DNA of 64,000 nt, from positions 1 through 64,000 of the forward strand of contig NZ_AUCV01000013.1 of the NCBI RefSeq assembly GCF_000429945.1. Direction: 5' to 3'. Both the position numbers and the translations under genes were made by a program. The first letter of the stretch is position 1. Every line of letters begins with the position of its first letter. The notes under the pieces are model-generated. The model was not told the origin of the DNA. It searched no databases and saw only the letters and a list, made by a program, of their open reading frames with translations. This document shows positions 1 through 7,659 of this stretch, in pieces. The stretch is from Desulfogranum japonicum DSM 18378. GTDB lineage: Bacteria > Desulfobacterota > Desulfobulbia > Desulfobulbales > Desulfobulbaceae.

Positions 1-1
1 T

Positions 2-313
2 CAGATTAAACTCAATTTTCAGGAACTCTTTACTCAAAAACCGCAAGACGCAGAGCAATATTTAAAAAAATGGTACTTCTGGGCCACGCACAGTCGGCTG
101 GAGCCTATCAAACAGGCTGCTTACACCATCAAACGCCATTGGGAAGGTGTTCTCCAATGGTTCTCTTCTTACATCTCGAACGGATTACTTGAAGGGATGA
201 ACAGTCTCATAAAAGCCGCTAAAGCAAGGGCTCGTGGATACAGGACCAAACCAAACCTTATCACTATCGCATACATTATCGGTGGGAAACTTAATTATGG
301 CTTACCCACATGA
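2..313 (+). pseudogene. ISL3-family transposase, C-terminal part (cut by window edge)
   Basis: An open frame runs in from the left edge and stops at 311-313, giving 103 residues. It contains the motif GLLEGMNSLIK followed by ARARGYR, which matches the conserved C-terminal end of the DDE transposases of the ISL3 (IS204/IS1001/IS1165) group. The upstream catalytic part lies outside the window, so intactness cannot be judged. About 15 bases after the stop, AGGAGCCC (321-328) could be the inner part of the right terminal inverted repeat, but the matching left end is not visible. The element marks the outer side of the accessory region that ends at tRNA-Ser. Confidence 0.75.
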
Positions 314-378
314 TGTAGCGAGGAGCCCTTTATTTATTATACCTAAACTATATAACTTGAGATCATTCATAATCAGAA

Positions 379-444
379 ACAGAACGTGCGGGTAACTTGG
401 CGGGCGCGTCGTTTTGCCCGCTCAAGTTCACCCGGAGGTTATGG
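379..444 (-). other. attC-like recombination site of the GNAT cassette
   Basis: On the minus strand the stop codon of the GNAT gene merges into AAC (438-440 on plus). A folded-arm structure follows. AAC, a 4-base spacer CTCC, GGGT-G-AACTTG-A-GCGGGC, a short loop, GCCCGC-CAAGTT-ACCC, a 4-base spacer GCAC, then GTT (383-385 on plus). Matched spacers of equal length, two extrahelical bases on only one arm, and AAC/GTT at the ends are the signature of an integron attC site rather than a terminator (no T tract follows). Overlap of the gene's stop with the attC arm is typical of cassettes. The RYYYAAC/GTTRRRY boxes fit the consensus only loosely. Confidence 0.72.
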
Positions 445-882
445 TTCCCATTCGTAACGCCTTCTTAGCTTTGAGCCGCTTTTATAAGAAGGATCATGCT
501 TGGGGACCATGATTTCATTAAGAAACTTACCGTTCAGTTTTTGTATTATTTTCAATGAAGAAACATTTTCCGGATCACAGGTCAGAATAACTTTGTCATA
601 GAAATTTCGAACAAATGGTCTGATAGCATTACATGCAAGATACGAGAAAGAATTGCCTCTAAATTCAGGTAAGATTTCATAGCCGATATGTCCAACGCAT
701 TGCCTTATATGATTTGTGTCTCCGACCTTGAAATTAATGTGACCAACTTCAGTTCCATCCTCTTTTGTGATTTTGAAATGGTAAAAAGGAACAAGTTCTC
801 CACCTGGTTCAATATCAACTATTTTTTCAAAAATAAGTTTGATGGGGCCAGAATGCATATTTACAGGTGGTTTTACTTTCAT
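439..882 (-). CDS. GNAT-family N-acetyltransferase (cassette gene)
   Basis: The 147-residue product resembles small acetyl-CoA-dependent N-acetyltransferases. A GHI-GYEILPEFRGN segment with RGNSFS occupies the place of the acetyl-CoA pyrophosphate loop, followed by a Cys-Asp-Pro-Glu-Asn-Xaa-Ser-Ser turn (CDPENVSS) common in RimJ/RimL-like members. The substrate cannot be predicted. I start at the ATG at 882. A longer frame exists, but its first 31 codons are the 3' end of the group II intron. Only about 16 bases separate the intron end from this ATG and no clear Shine-Dalgarno sequence is visible, so expression probably depends on readthrough from upstream, as for integron cassettes. The stop codon is embedded in the attC-like site. 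Confidence 0.7.
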   Translation of the reverse strand: MKVKPPVNMHSGPIKLIFEKIVDIEPGGELVPFYHFKITKEDGTEVGHINFKVGDTNHIRQCVGHIGYEILPEFRGNSFSYLACNAIRPFVRNFYDKVILTCDPENVSSLKIIQKLNGKFLNEIMVPKHDPSYKSGSKLRRRYEWEP

Positions 883-898
883 TTTATTCAAAGACCAA

Positions 899-2715
899 TC
901 GAGGTAGAACGGCCAGTTACCCGACCGTCCCCTCGCAGATCCCTGCGTGCGGTTTTCCCGCACAGGGCTCCTCAATAGTATTCGCTTCGTACAGAAGCAG
1001 TTTAGCTTCCTTTGCTATCCCCCGCAGTGAGGTTTGCATATGTTCATCAGCCTGTCTTATCTGCATATGTTTCCTTATGCGGGCTACATACGACAGTCAT
1101 TCCCTTCCCCATGTGATCGGCCCTACCGTCTCGGAGTACTATGGAATGATCTGACTCCCTTGTACGTAAAGATTTCCCTCATACGGTTCCGCGGTAACCA
1201 AAGGCTCTATGCCAATGGTTAGCCCAACAGACGACACCCCGTTGGGTGCATAACTATTGCTACCCTGCAGTACAGTTCCTTGCTAAATGTTGAGGATTAT
1301 TCTGGGCTTTGGGAATGGAAAAGAGGCCCGAATTCTTTCAAACTTTTCCCATATAACACAACCCTTATGGGAACGACGACCTAACCAAAAGCGCCATGCC
1401 TTCTCGGCAGCTTCATACACCACCTCGAGAGCTTTGAAATTACCACGAACTCAATAGTACTGGTAATAGCCGTTCAGTTTCTGACAAAGAGTAACATACT
1501 GCTCTTTGAGCGGATCATGACGGTTATCACGACACCATCCCCAGATAGTTTTTATGAAACGATTTAATCGCTTACCAATCGTCTTCTTCTTAACCACCCA
1601 ATATCCCTTCCTCACTTTTGACCAGTAGAAGGTAAACCCCAGAAAGTCGAATGTACCATTTCGCTTGTCCACCTTGGCACTGCTCGGTGGTTCTCCAAAC
1701 GGAAGTAGTTTCATCTTGTCTGGGTGCAGACTGAGAGCAAAGCTTTTGAAACGTTCTTTCAGTAATGCCAGAACGCGCTCCGCATCGGTTTTCAGTTCAC
1801 AACCGATAATAAAATCATCGGCAAACCTTATAAGGAAGGAATGACAGCCAAGTGTTGGCTGGACCTCCTTAACAAACCAGTCATCCAGTACGTGATGTAG
1901 AAATATGTTACTGAGCACAGGAGAAATAACTGCCCCTTGCGGAGTACCCTTCTCAGGGTAACTCAGCTCACCAGATTCATCGATTCCAGCGTTAAGCCAT
2001 TTACCGATCAACCGGAGAAGCCCTCCATCATTGACTCGCTGCTTTAGTATTTCTATCAGCAGCTTCTTGTCAATGTTATCAAAAAAATCCACTGACGTCT
2101 GCATCAACTACAAAATTAATGTTCTGCTCACGCAGTTCATGCAATGCCATATGTTGACTGTGATCCTCACGAAATCCATGTGAAAATGTGTGAAAATCTT
2201 TGTCGTAAATAACATCAAGTATCTTGGCTACTGCTTTCTGAACTATCTTGTCTTCCAGAGCCGAGATACCAATGGGTCGCTTCTTTCCGCCTTCCTTATC
2301 TAGCCAGATACGCTTCACAGGTTGTGCATAAAGCGGGGCCTCTCAATGGATGCCTGGAGTTTAAAAGGTTTCTCCAACCTTTACGGTACAAGGACACAAC
2401 TGGCTCTCCTGAGTTCCCGAGTTGCCCCTGTGAATTCATGACCTGGTCTAAGATCCCGGTGGTGTCCTAAGTACTTGCCATATCGTTCTAAGGACTGCTA
2501 CCTTCCTATCGCTCCAGACCGTCGGCTTTCTCCTAAAATTTGAGTTTATCCTTCTTGACCACCACTATACATGTTTCGGGATTCAATACAGACCCTGCAT
2601 CCTTGATCAACCTGGCTTCGGACTTTCCGTCACCGGATTTACTCTCAGACTTCTCTACTGCGCTGCTGGCTATGCTTTAGGCAGGCGGAACTTGAACTTT
2701 TGTGTTCTCACCCAC
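899..2715 (-). mobile_element. Group II intron 1 (probably class C), with a degenerate maturase gene
   Basis: The element reads on the minus strand. Domain V is clear at 938-970: it begins GAGCCC, folds on a GAAA-type tip and ends GGGATC. Domain VI and the 3' end (CTACCTCGAT) follow at about 897-937. The reverse-transcriptase fragment sits inside the element. The 5' end is less certain. I place it near 2715, where a GTGGGTG sequence resembles the GUGYG 5' consensus, and the next stretch (AAAGCATAGCCAGCAGC) matches intron 2 (AAAGCTTAGCCAGCAGC). Region 2340-2715 holds the 5' RNA domains. Class C introns commonly target attC sites or terminator hairpins, which fits the setting. Confidence 0.75.
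1283..2318 (-). pseudogene. ltrA: Group II intron reverse transcriptase/maturase, broken
   Basis: The translated pieces align in order with intron-encoded reverse transcriptases: KKRPIGIS-ALEDKIVQKA, VVDADVSGFF|DNIDKK, GTPQGAVISPVLSNI, the catalytic RFADD box, then the maturase (X) region ending FPFPKPRIILNI. Three lesions are visible. First, a run of seven T (minus strand, plus 2071-2077) shifts the frame after SGFF. Second, a TGA at 1451-1453 replaces the glycine codon expected in YYQYY-G-xRGNFKALE. Third, the N-terminal 60-80 residues are missing, since a stop lies just upstream of the PVKRI segment. The C-terminal part after the TGA remains readable to 1283. The protein should be inactive. 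Confidence 0.88.
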
Positions 2716-2822
2716 TGGGTAACAATAACCAATTTCAGTATTTATATGCCTCCCAAGGTTTCGAATTTATCTCGGCACGAGGAGCGATGGATTATATTTT
2801 GTTCCACGTTTTTTAAGATGAA
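2716..2822 (-). other. Spacer between PDZ gene and intron 1; possible degraded attC
   Basis: Downstream of the PDZ gene stop the minus strand reads AACAAAATATAATCC near one end and GGTTATTGTT near the other. This gives a short ATAA-CC/GGTTAT pairing capped by AAC/GTT. The spacers are unequal and the central part pairs poorly, so this is at best an eroded or hybrid attC site serving as the landing site of intron 1. Confidence 0.25.
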
Positions 2823-3233
2823 TTATTGTTTCTGTTCAGGGGTATAAGTTATCTCAATTCTTGTAAGGGAAAAATTCAGAGGTGCCTTAACCTCTGCCCG
2901 TTCAATTGAAATGTCTGCTTTTGAACCTATTTTCCCTCTTAGCTTTTCCATGATCAGATATTTGAACGTCTTGCCTTTTGTAGGTTCGCCGTTGATATGC
3001 GTAATGACATCCCCTCTCTGAATACCGCTTTTTGAAGCCGGAGTCCCATCAAGTACATCAAGAACAACCAGAGAACCCATGTGGTTTCCTGTCTCCTGCT
3101 CATATATTTGCGCTACTTTCAGACCAAGACCACCGAATTTGTCTTCTGCTGCGTGTGCAACACTCAAAGCCGACCCAAACGACAGGGACAAAAAAATAAC
3201 TGCGACGATAAAAATAAAAGTTCTTTTACTCAT
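2823..3233 (-). CDS. Secreted PDZ-domain protein (cassette gene)
   Basis: This is a 136-residue protein with a classic signal peptide: MSKR, a hydrophobic core FIFIVAVIFLSLSFGSALS, and an AHA-A cleavage site near residue 28. A single PDZ domain follows (GSLVVLDVLDGTPASKSGIQ, then GDVITHINGE). It probably acts in the periplasm as a peptide-binding module; no protease domain is present. The start is supported by a strong AGGAGG sequence a few bases upstream of the ATG. The gene begins about 75 bases after the 3' end of intron 2, lies in the same orientation as its neighbours and has no visible promoter of its own, in keeping with an integron cassette. Confidence 0.72.
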   Translation of the reverse strand: MSKRTFIFIVAVIFLSLSFGSALSVAHAAEDKFGGLGLKVAQIYEQETGNHMGSLVVLDVLDGTPASKSGIQRGDVITHINGEPTKGKTFKYLIMEKLRGKIGSKADISIERAEVKAPLNFSLTRIEITYTPEQKQ

Positions 3234-3308
3234 TTTTTCCCTCCTGCTTTATTGGTTAAACCGACGGATACCTTTCTATAGATTGAAATATAAACTTGAA
3301 AAAAATAA

Positions 3309-3993
3309 TCGAGGTAGAACGGCCAGTTACCCGACCGTCCCCTCGCAGATCCCTGCGTGCGGTTTTCCCGCACAGGGCTCCTCAATAGTATTCGCTTCGT
3401 ACAGAAGCAGTTTAGCTTCCTTTGCTATCCCCCGCAGTGAGGTTTGCATATGTTTATCAGCCTGTCTTATCTGCATATGTTTCCTTTGCGAGCTACATAC
3501 TACCGCCATTCCCTTCCCCATGTGATCGGCCCTACCGTCTCGGAGTACTATGGAATGATCTGACTCCCTTTTACCCATCAGATGCTCTTCTTGTGGTTGA
3601 TACATCTTACCTCCGTTTTGAGAGGAGATAAAAGGGCCTCCCAGGTAAGCGTAGACTCCGGGTTCCTGACACTTCTCTCATTACATGCCACGCTCTAGGA
3701 CCCCGGCAGTCCCTCCAGAATCTTGCCATAACGATTCCTTTGTTCTGGCTTCCGAAACGTTAAAATCGTCGCCAAATGCATTTTACTCTGACGAGGCTGA
3801 ATTGCTTAAGGGAGGTACGTCTCCCATGCGGCCTGCAATGTTCCCTGTGTACGTTTCACGACTGTTGTTCGCCAAATGGCTCCGCGAGTCGCGCAACACT
3901 CGGTACGGGCTGCTGGCTAAGCTTTGCCCGACAGGGACTTCCTGCTTTATAGCAGGTCACCCTGCAAGAAGTGCCAAGCTGCGCCTGGCGCAC
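3309..3993 (-). mobile_element. Group II intron 2, ORF-less, inserted in an attC-like site
   Basis: The 3' end is nearly identical to that of intron 1 for about 265 bp (897-1161 compared with 3307-3571), including domain V at 3348-3380. The 5' end is a good GTGCGCC at 3993 on the minus strand, matching the GUGYG consensus. The 5' domains (3600-3993) resemble but are clearly diverged from those of intron 1. No reverse-transcriptase coding sequence is present in its roughly 685 bp, so it would need a maturase in trans. The insertion point is directly after the GTTG end of the attC-like arm of the adjacent cassette. Confidence 0.72.
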
Positions 3994-4119
3994 CAACGTT
4001 AAGTTGAGAGGCAAATACCCAAACGAAGGTAAAAAACAACCCGGGACGATTGGCGCCACTGAACTATTGAGAACGAATTCGCCCGATGGGTATTTGTCCA
4101 CTCGAACGTCTGGTTAAAT
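3994..4119 (-). other. attC-like site of the membrane-protein cassette, interrupted by intron 2
   Basis: On the minus strand the gene's last codons and stop form ATTTAAC (4113-4119), a perfect RYYYAAC box. Then come a 6-base spacer CAGACG and an arm TT-C-GAG-T-GG-A-CAAATACCC. It pairs with GGGTATTTG-CC-T-CTC-AA, a 6-base spacer CTTAAC and GTT-G at 3994. The loop between arms is about 60 bases. Equal spacers, extrahelical bases and AAC/GTT ends fit an attC site. The second box stops at GTTG because the group II intron begins at the next base. Confidence 0.72.
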
Positions 4120-4530
4120 GTTTGCTTTTTCTTCTATTATATATTTCAAGTCAGTAAAACCTGGCAGCATATGGTCGACAATGAAGATTAATTGGTTTTC
4201 TTTGCTGAACACTTTGTAGAGTTGTATAGCTTTGTAGTTTTTCACCCTTCCTACTTGATACCAACCAAATTGTTTAATTTCTTTTCCTATTTTAGTTTGA
4301 ATACCATCATCTTGTACTGATATCTCAACATTTATGAATTTTGATAGTCTAAACCCTTCAAGTGCAAAATATCCGAATATAGGAGCAATGGTAAGATAGA
4401 TTGCTGAAGACAGGATATTTTCAGGCATATCGTGAAAAGCAAAGATGCATGAAAGTATTGTGAAGGCTGGGAAAAAGAGAAGTCCCAACACCAGTACACT
4501 TTTTAGCCAAATTGGATTTTTATATATCAT
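4114..4530 (-). CDS. Small membrane protein with PH-like C-terminal half (cassette gene)
   Basis: The 138-residue product has two predicted membrane helices (about residues 10-30 and 38-57) followed by a soluble region of about 75 residues rich in beta strands. This layout resembles YcxB/bacterial-PH-type small proteins, but I do not recognise a specific family and no function can be assigned. The ATG at 4530 overlaps a GTTAAAT box (4529-4535), so the frame starts exactly at a cassette boundary. Its TAA stop lies inside the next attC-like box. No Shine-Dalgarno sequence is visible, again as expected for a cassette relying on external transcription. Confidence 0.6.
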   Translation of the reverse strand: MIYKNPIWLKSVLVLGLLFFPAFTILSCIFAFHDMPENILSSAIYLTIAPIFGYFALEGFRLSKFINVEISVQDDGIQTKIGKEIKQFGWYQVGRVKNYKAIQLYKVFSKENQLIFIVDHMLPGFTDLKYIIEEKANI

Positions 4531-4596
4531 TTAACAAGCAGTTATGAAGTTTCTCGATAACATATCAAAAACGCCTGTTATCGAGCATAGTTTACC
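4529..4596 (-). other. Possible first attC/attI-like boundary with 10-bp perfect hairpin
   Basis: The minus strand shows AAC, TATG, CTCGATAACA, a 13-base loop, TGTTATCGAG, CATA and a terminal GTTAAAT box. The 10-bp stem is perfect and AAC/TATG pair with CATA/GTT, but the 3' arm has two extra unpaired stretches of 6-7 bases. It may be a distorted attC of a lost cassette or the insertion junction of the array. It is not a simple terminator, as no T run follows on either strand. Confidence 0.4.
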
Positions 4597-4794
4597 ACAC
4601 TCCCATGGCAATTCTATGCTACATGGCGAGTGTTTTAACGACAGTCACGGAGAACGCTTATTGAACAGCAATAATTAATTAAGCTACAATATTCAGAATA
4701 GAATACAAGGATAGAATGCGTGAATTAAGCGATACCTGGGTATTTTTTGGCCTTTATAAACGGCCCTCAATTGGTCCCGCCAACGGCTGCAAAC
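4597..4794. other. Spacer between cassette array and tRNA-Ser terminator
   Basis: No convincing gene is visible, and no integron integrase or phage integrase gene lies here. The stretch is AT-rich with many short stops. It forms the junction between the accessory region and the conserved chromosome. Confidence 0.4.
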
Positions 4795-4832
4795 AAAAAA
4801 GGCTCGATATCTAGTCTGATATCGAGCCTTTT
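4795..4832 (-). terminator. Rho-independent terminator of tRNA-Ser
   Basis: A perfect 11-bp stem (GGCTCGATATC with GATATCGAGCC) and a 6-base loop are flanked by A and T runs on both sides. On the minus strand it lies 8 bases after the tRNA CCA end and is followed by TTTTTT. The flanking runs would let it work in both directions. Confidence 0.9.
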
Positions 4833-4839
4833 CTATATA

Positions 4840-4925
4840 TGGCGGAGAGGGTGAGATTCGAACTCACGGTACTTTCGTACACACGCGTTCCAGGCGTGCA
4901 CCTTAAGCCACTCGGTCACCTCTCC
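4840..4925 (-). tRNA. serX: tRNA-Ser (anticodon GGA)
   Basis: On the minus strand the acceptor arm GGAGAGG pairs with CCTCTCC. The D-arm is present, the anticodon stem CACGC/GCGTG encloses the loop CTGGAAC (anticodon GGA, reading UCC/UCU), and a long type II variable arm (TGTACGAAAGTACCG) is followed by the GTTCGAATC T-loop. The 3' CCA is encoded. A long variable arm is diagnostic of tRNA-Ser/Leu. The 3' end faces the accessory region at 1-4800, the usual orientation for integration of genomic islands. Confidence 0.95.
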
Positions 4926-5011
4926 GAAGTTTACTTCCATTTAAATTCGTTGCGTTGATGCGCTTACGAGCGTTCCTTTTTAAACGGTGTTTGCCTTTTT
5001 GACAAGTAAAA

Positions 5012-5482
5012 TTATCGCTTTTTTTTAAAAAAATCCTTTAATATCTGACTGCATTGCTCCTTTAACACCCCAGACTCCACCTTAAAAGAGTGATTTAACC
5101 TGCCATCCGAACCTATTTCATAACGCGAGTAAACGGCTCCGGTTTTAGGGTCATCAGCTCCGATCACCAATCTCGAAACACGTGCATGTACCATGGCTGC
5201 TGCACACATGGCACATGGCTCCAAAGTAATGTACATTGTTGTACCGGGAAACCTGTAATTACATAATCGTAATCCAGCCTGCCGCAAAACGTGTATTTCG
5301 GCATGACCGGTCGGGTCACAGCTACGAATACAATTATTTCCCGCACCGGCAAGGATAAGGCCTGAATGACTTACAAGAACAGCCCCCACGGGTACCTCGT
5401 CCATTTGGGCCGCATTTTCAGCATACATATATGCCAGATTCATATAATGCGTATCCGCAGGGATCATAAAACTTTCTGCCAT
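5012..5482 (-). CDS. tadA: tRNA-specific adenosine deaminase TadA
   Basis: TadA deaminates A34 to inosine in tRNA-Arg(ACG), and in many bacteria it is essential. The 156-residue protein has the cytidine/deoxycytidylate deaminase zinc motif: HAE with His60 and the proton shuttle Glu62, then PCAMC with Cys90 and Cys93. Length and the C-terminal FFKKKR tail are typical. The ATG at 5482 gives the usual N-terminus, but a second ATG five codons later has a slightly better GAAAG upstream, so the start is not settled. It is transcribed toward tRNA-Ser and stands alone. Confidence 0.93.
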   Translation of the reverse strand: MAESFMIPADTHYMNLAYMYAENAAQMDEVPVGAVLVSHSGLILAGAGNNCIRSCDPTGHAEIHVLRQAGLRLCNYRFPGTTMYITLEPCAMCAAAMVHARVSRLVIGADDPKTGAVYSRYEIGSDGRLNHSFKVESGVLKEQCSQILKDFFKKKR

Positions 5483-5628
5483 ATCAAAATATTATACCCA
5501 TACAGAGAACAACCAAATAATATGCTCTCCGCCTTTACTTTACAAAGCTCAAAGTTATATAATTACCAAAAAGAGATTACAGTCACAAAATCGAAATACC
5601 AATGCGCTTCGGAATCAATCACAATTCT

Positions 5629-7014
5629 ATGAAATCACAGAAAGTAGCTGTTCTGGCGTTTGAATCACATGATGAAAACAAGCGAAATATAACCTCCGCG
5701 CTTTCTCCTATATCCAACCTGATAACCTTTGAGAACGATGCAGGTTTATTCCAACAGGCAATAGGCAAAAATCAGTACGATGTTATCCTCATCGGGATGG
5801 ATACATCCAATGGATCATCCTTCCAACTGATTGAACAGGCCCATAGTACTACGCCTTACACGCCCATTATTATCACTGGAAAAGATGACTGCACAGACGA
5901 TATTGTAGCAGCGATAAAAAATGGTGCAACCAACTTCATCCCACAGCCTTTTAGTTCTCCGAGGCTACGACTGGCCGTAGAAAAAGCATTGGAAGAAAGG
6001 CGGCTGAAAAATGAAATTGCATATTTACGAGGCAAGCAGGATATCATTTATGATCTCGATGCCATTATTGCGGAATCACCCACCTTTAAAGCTGTAGTTA
6101 AAAACTTGAAAAAATTTGCTTTAACAGACTCCACTGTACTTATCACGGGAAAAACTGGTACTGGTAAGAGCTTTCTTTCCGGGTCAATTCATTATAATTC
6201 CCCACGTAAAAACAGCCCTTTTATAAAAATTAATTGCGCCAACATTCCAGGCTCCCTCCTGGAAAGTGAGCTGTTTGGGCATGAAAAAGGAGCTTTCACC
6301 GGTGCGGATAAACAACGCATAGGCCGATTTGAACAGGCTAATGGCGGCACAATATTTCTTGACGAGATCGGCGAGATCCCTTTGGAAATTCAGGCTAAAC
6401 TGCTCAGGGTTATAGAAGAAAAATCATTTGAACGTGTTGGAGGTAACAAAACTATCCATGCAGATGTTCGCATTATAGCGGCCACCAACAGAGACCTGCC
6501 AATGCAAGTTGCAGAAGGGAAATTTCGAGAAGATTTGTACTATCGAATCAATGTATTACCCATCAGCCTGCCAACACTTCGAGAAAGAAGCCAATGCATT
6601 GAGCCCCTGGCAAAGCGCCTTCTTGCCAAAGCCGCTATATCCATGAAACGGACGATTCATGGTTTTTCTCCTCAAGCTATAAAAATTCTGAAGGATTACG
6701 AGTGGCCCGGAAATATCAGACAACTCGCCAACACCATTGAACGCGCAGTTATTCTTGAAGAAAGAGATCATATTCAACCTGAATCCATTCAACTGCCGGA
6801 CACCATAGACAAAAATCTCTCCAAGACATTCAACAATGGCGAGTCTCTTCAGCTACAGGAAAGAGAGGCAATCCTGTATGCATTGGAAAATGCCCTCTGG
6901 GTACAGAAAAATGCTGCAAAACGGTTGGGAATAAGCCCCAGAGCATTGAATTACAAAATCAAAAAATTCGGCATTACCCATTCCAACTGGCGCAAAAACA
7001 AGAAAACAGATTAA
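5629..7014 (+). CDS. Sigma54-dependent transcriptional activator with degenerate receiver
   Basis: The NtrC-type protein has, in order, a receiver-like domain (about residues 1-115 from this start), an AAA+ sigma54-interaction domain with Walker A GKTGTGKS, the GAFTGA loop that contacts sigma54 and a DEIGE Walker B, and a C-terminal Fis-type helix-turn-helix ([21 protein letters not shown]). The receiver lacks the acidic pocket after beta1, has Gly in place of the phosphorylated Asp (ILIGMD instead of LLDL) and Gln for the conserved Lys (IPQPF). Classical phosphorylation is therefore unlikely. An upstream ATG at 5602 is possible but adds nine residues without a ribosome site. No cognate kinase is adjacent. 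Targets are unknown. Confidence 0.9.
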   Translation: MKSQKVAVLAFESHDENKRNITSALSPISNLITFENDAGLFQQAIGKNQYDVILIGMDTSNGSSFQLIEQAHSTTPYTPIIITGKDDCTDDIVAAIKNGATNFIPQPFSSPRLRLAVEKALEERRLKNEIAYLRGKQDIIYDLDAIIAESPTFKAVVKNLKKFALTDSTVLITGKTGTGKSFLSGSIHYNSPRKNSPFIKINCANIPGSLLESELFGHEKGAFTGADKQRIGRFEQANGGTIFLDEIGEIPLEIQAKLLRVIEEKSFERVGGNKTIHADVRIIAATNRDLPMQVAEGKFREDLYYRINVLPISLPTLRERSQCIEPLAKRLLAKAAISMKRTIHGFSPQAIKILKDYEWPGNIRQLANTIERAVILEERDHIQPESIQLPDTIDKNLSKTFNNGESLQLQEREAILYALENALWVQKNAAKRLGISPRALNYKIKKFGITHSNWRKNKKTD

Positions 7015-7142
7015 ACAGCCGTTTTTTAGCCAACGTAACTATTTAAGAACTGCGAAAAGACTACATCTGCCCTCATTATACATCATAAAACAGTTTATCT
7101 ATCTAAACGTTGCAGAGCCTGTCCTGCAGTAACTGTCAGGCT

Positions 7143-7238
7143 GCCCATAAATGGCCTTTTTGACCAAGTTTTGCGTTATGCTCGAAATGTAATCTCGAAA
7201 GTAGGCGAAACGATACTCCGAAAAGATCATTTATGGGC
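7143..7238. repeat. Palindromic element with 19-bp imperfect terminal inverted repeats
   Basis: The left end reads GCCCATAAATGGCCTTTTT. The right end, read in reverse complement, is GCCCATAAATGATCTTTTC. The roughly 96-bp unit lies between the convergent sigma54 regulator and nikR genes and its right end touches the nikR stop codon. It has no ORF. It may be a MITE-like remnant or a very long terminator stem with a 58-base loop. I see no second copy in the window. Confidence 0.45.
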
Positions 7239-7648
7239 TAATGCAAATGCCCGCCTGTACTTGACATGGTCAGACTGCCGTCTTTTACCCCTCTCAGTGC
7301 TATAAGGCTTTCTGCAAGCTCCTGAACACTTGAAGCTTTCCCTTTCACTATAGTTACTTCCAGGCAGTTGTGATGATCCATATGCACATGGGTTGTGGAG
7401 GTAATCTGCTGGTAATAATCATGCTGAAGCTCGGTAATACGTTCCTGTAATTGAGGTCTGTGGTGATCATATACCAGCGTGACCACCCCGACGACCTCCG
7501 CATCCTGTTCCCATTCTTCATTGACCAGCGCCTTGCGAATAAGGTCACGAACAGCTTCAGATCGATTTGAGTAACCTTTATCTTCAAGATAGGTATCGAA
7601 TTTACCGAGCAAATTTTCTTCAAGGGAAATTGAAAAACGTTTTAACAT
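7238..7648 (-). CDS. nikR: Nickel-responsive regulator NikR
   Basis: The 136-residue protein has an N-terminal ribbon-helix-helix (RFSISLEENLLGKFD and SNRSEAVRDLI) and the C-terminal ACT-like metal domain. The high-affinity square-planar Ni(II) ligands known from E. coli NikR are all present at the same positions: His76, His87, His89 and Cys95 (HVHMDHHNC). It should repress nickel uptake or nickel-enzyme genes when nickel is replete. The gene starts 11 bases after the stop of the M48 protease gene and is probably cotranscribed with it. No nickel transporter or hydrogenase gene lies in the window. Confidence 0.93.
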   Translation of the reverse strand: MLKRFSISLEENLLGKFDTYLEDKGYSNRSEAVRDLIRKALVNEEWEQDAEVVGVVTLVYDHHRPQLQERITELQHDYYQQITSTTHVHMDHHNCLEVTIVKGKASSVQELAESLIALRGVKDGSLTMSSTGGHLH

Positions 7649-7659
7649 GATTAGTACCT

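Noticed and set aside
1283-2318. Retron or diversity-generating reverse transcriptase
   Set aside because: The maturase C-terminal region and the adjoining domain V identify a group II intron; there is no template/variable repeat pair.
3685-4101. Frames on both strands of the 5' part of intron 2
   Set aside because: They lie in the structural RNA part of the group II intron and match no protein family.
4553-4585. Simple terminator
   Set aside because: The stem is perfect but no T tract follows on either strand, and AAC/GTT ends fit a recombination site better.
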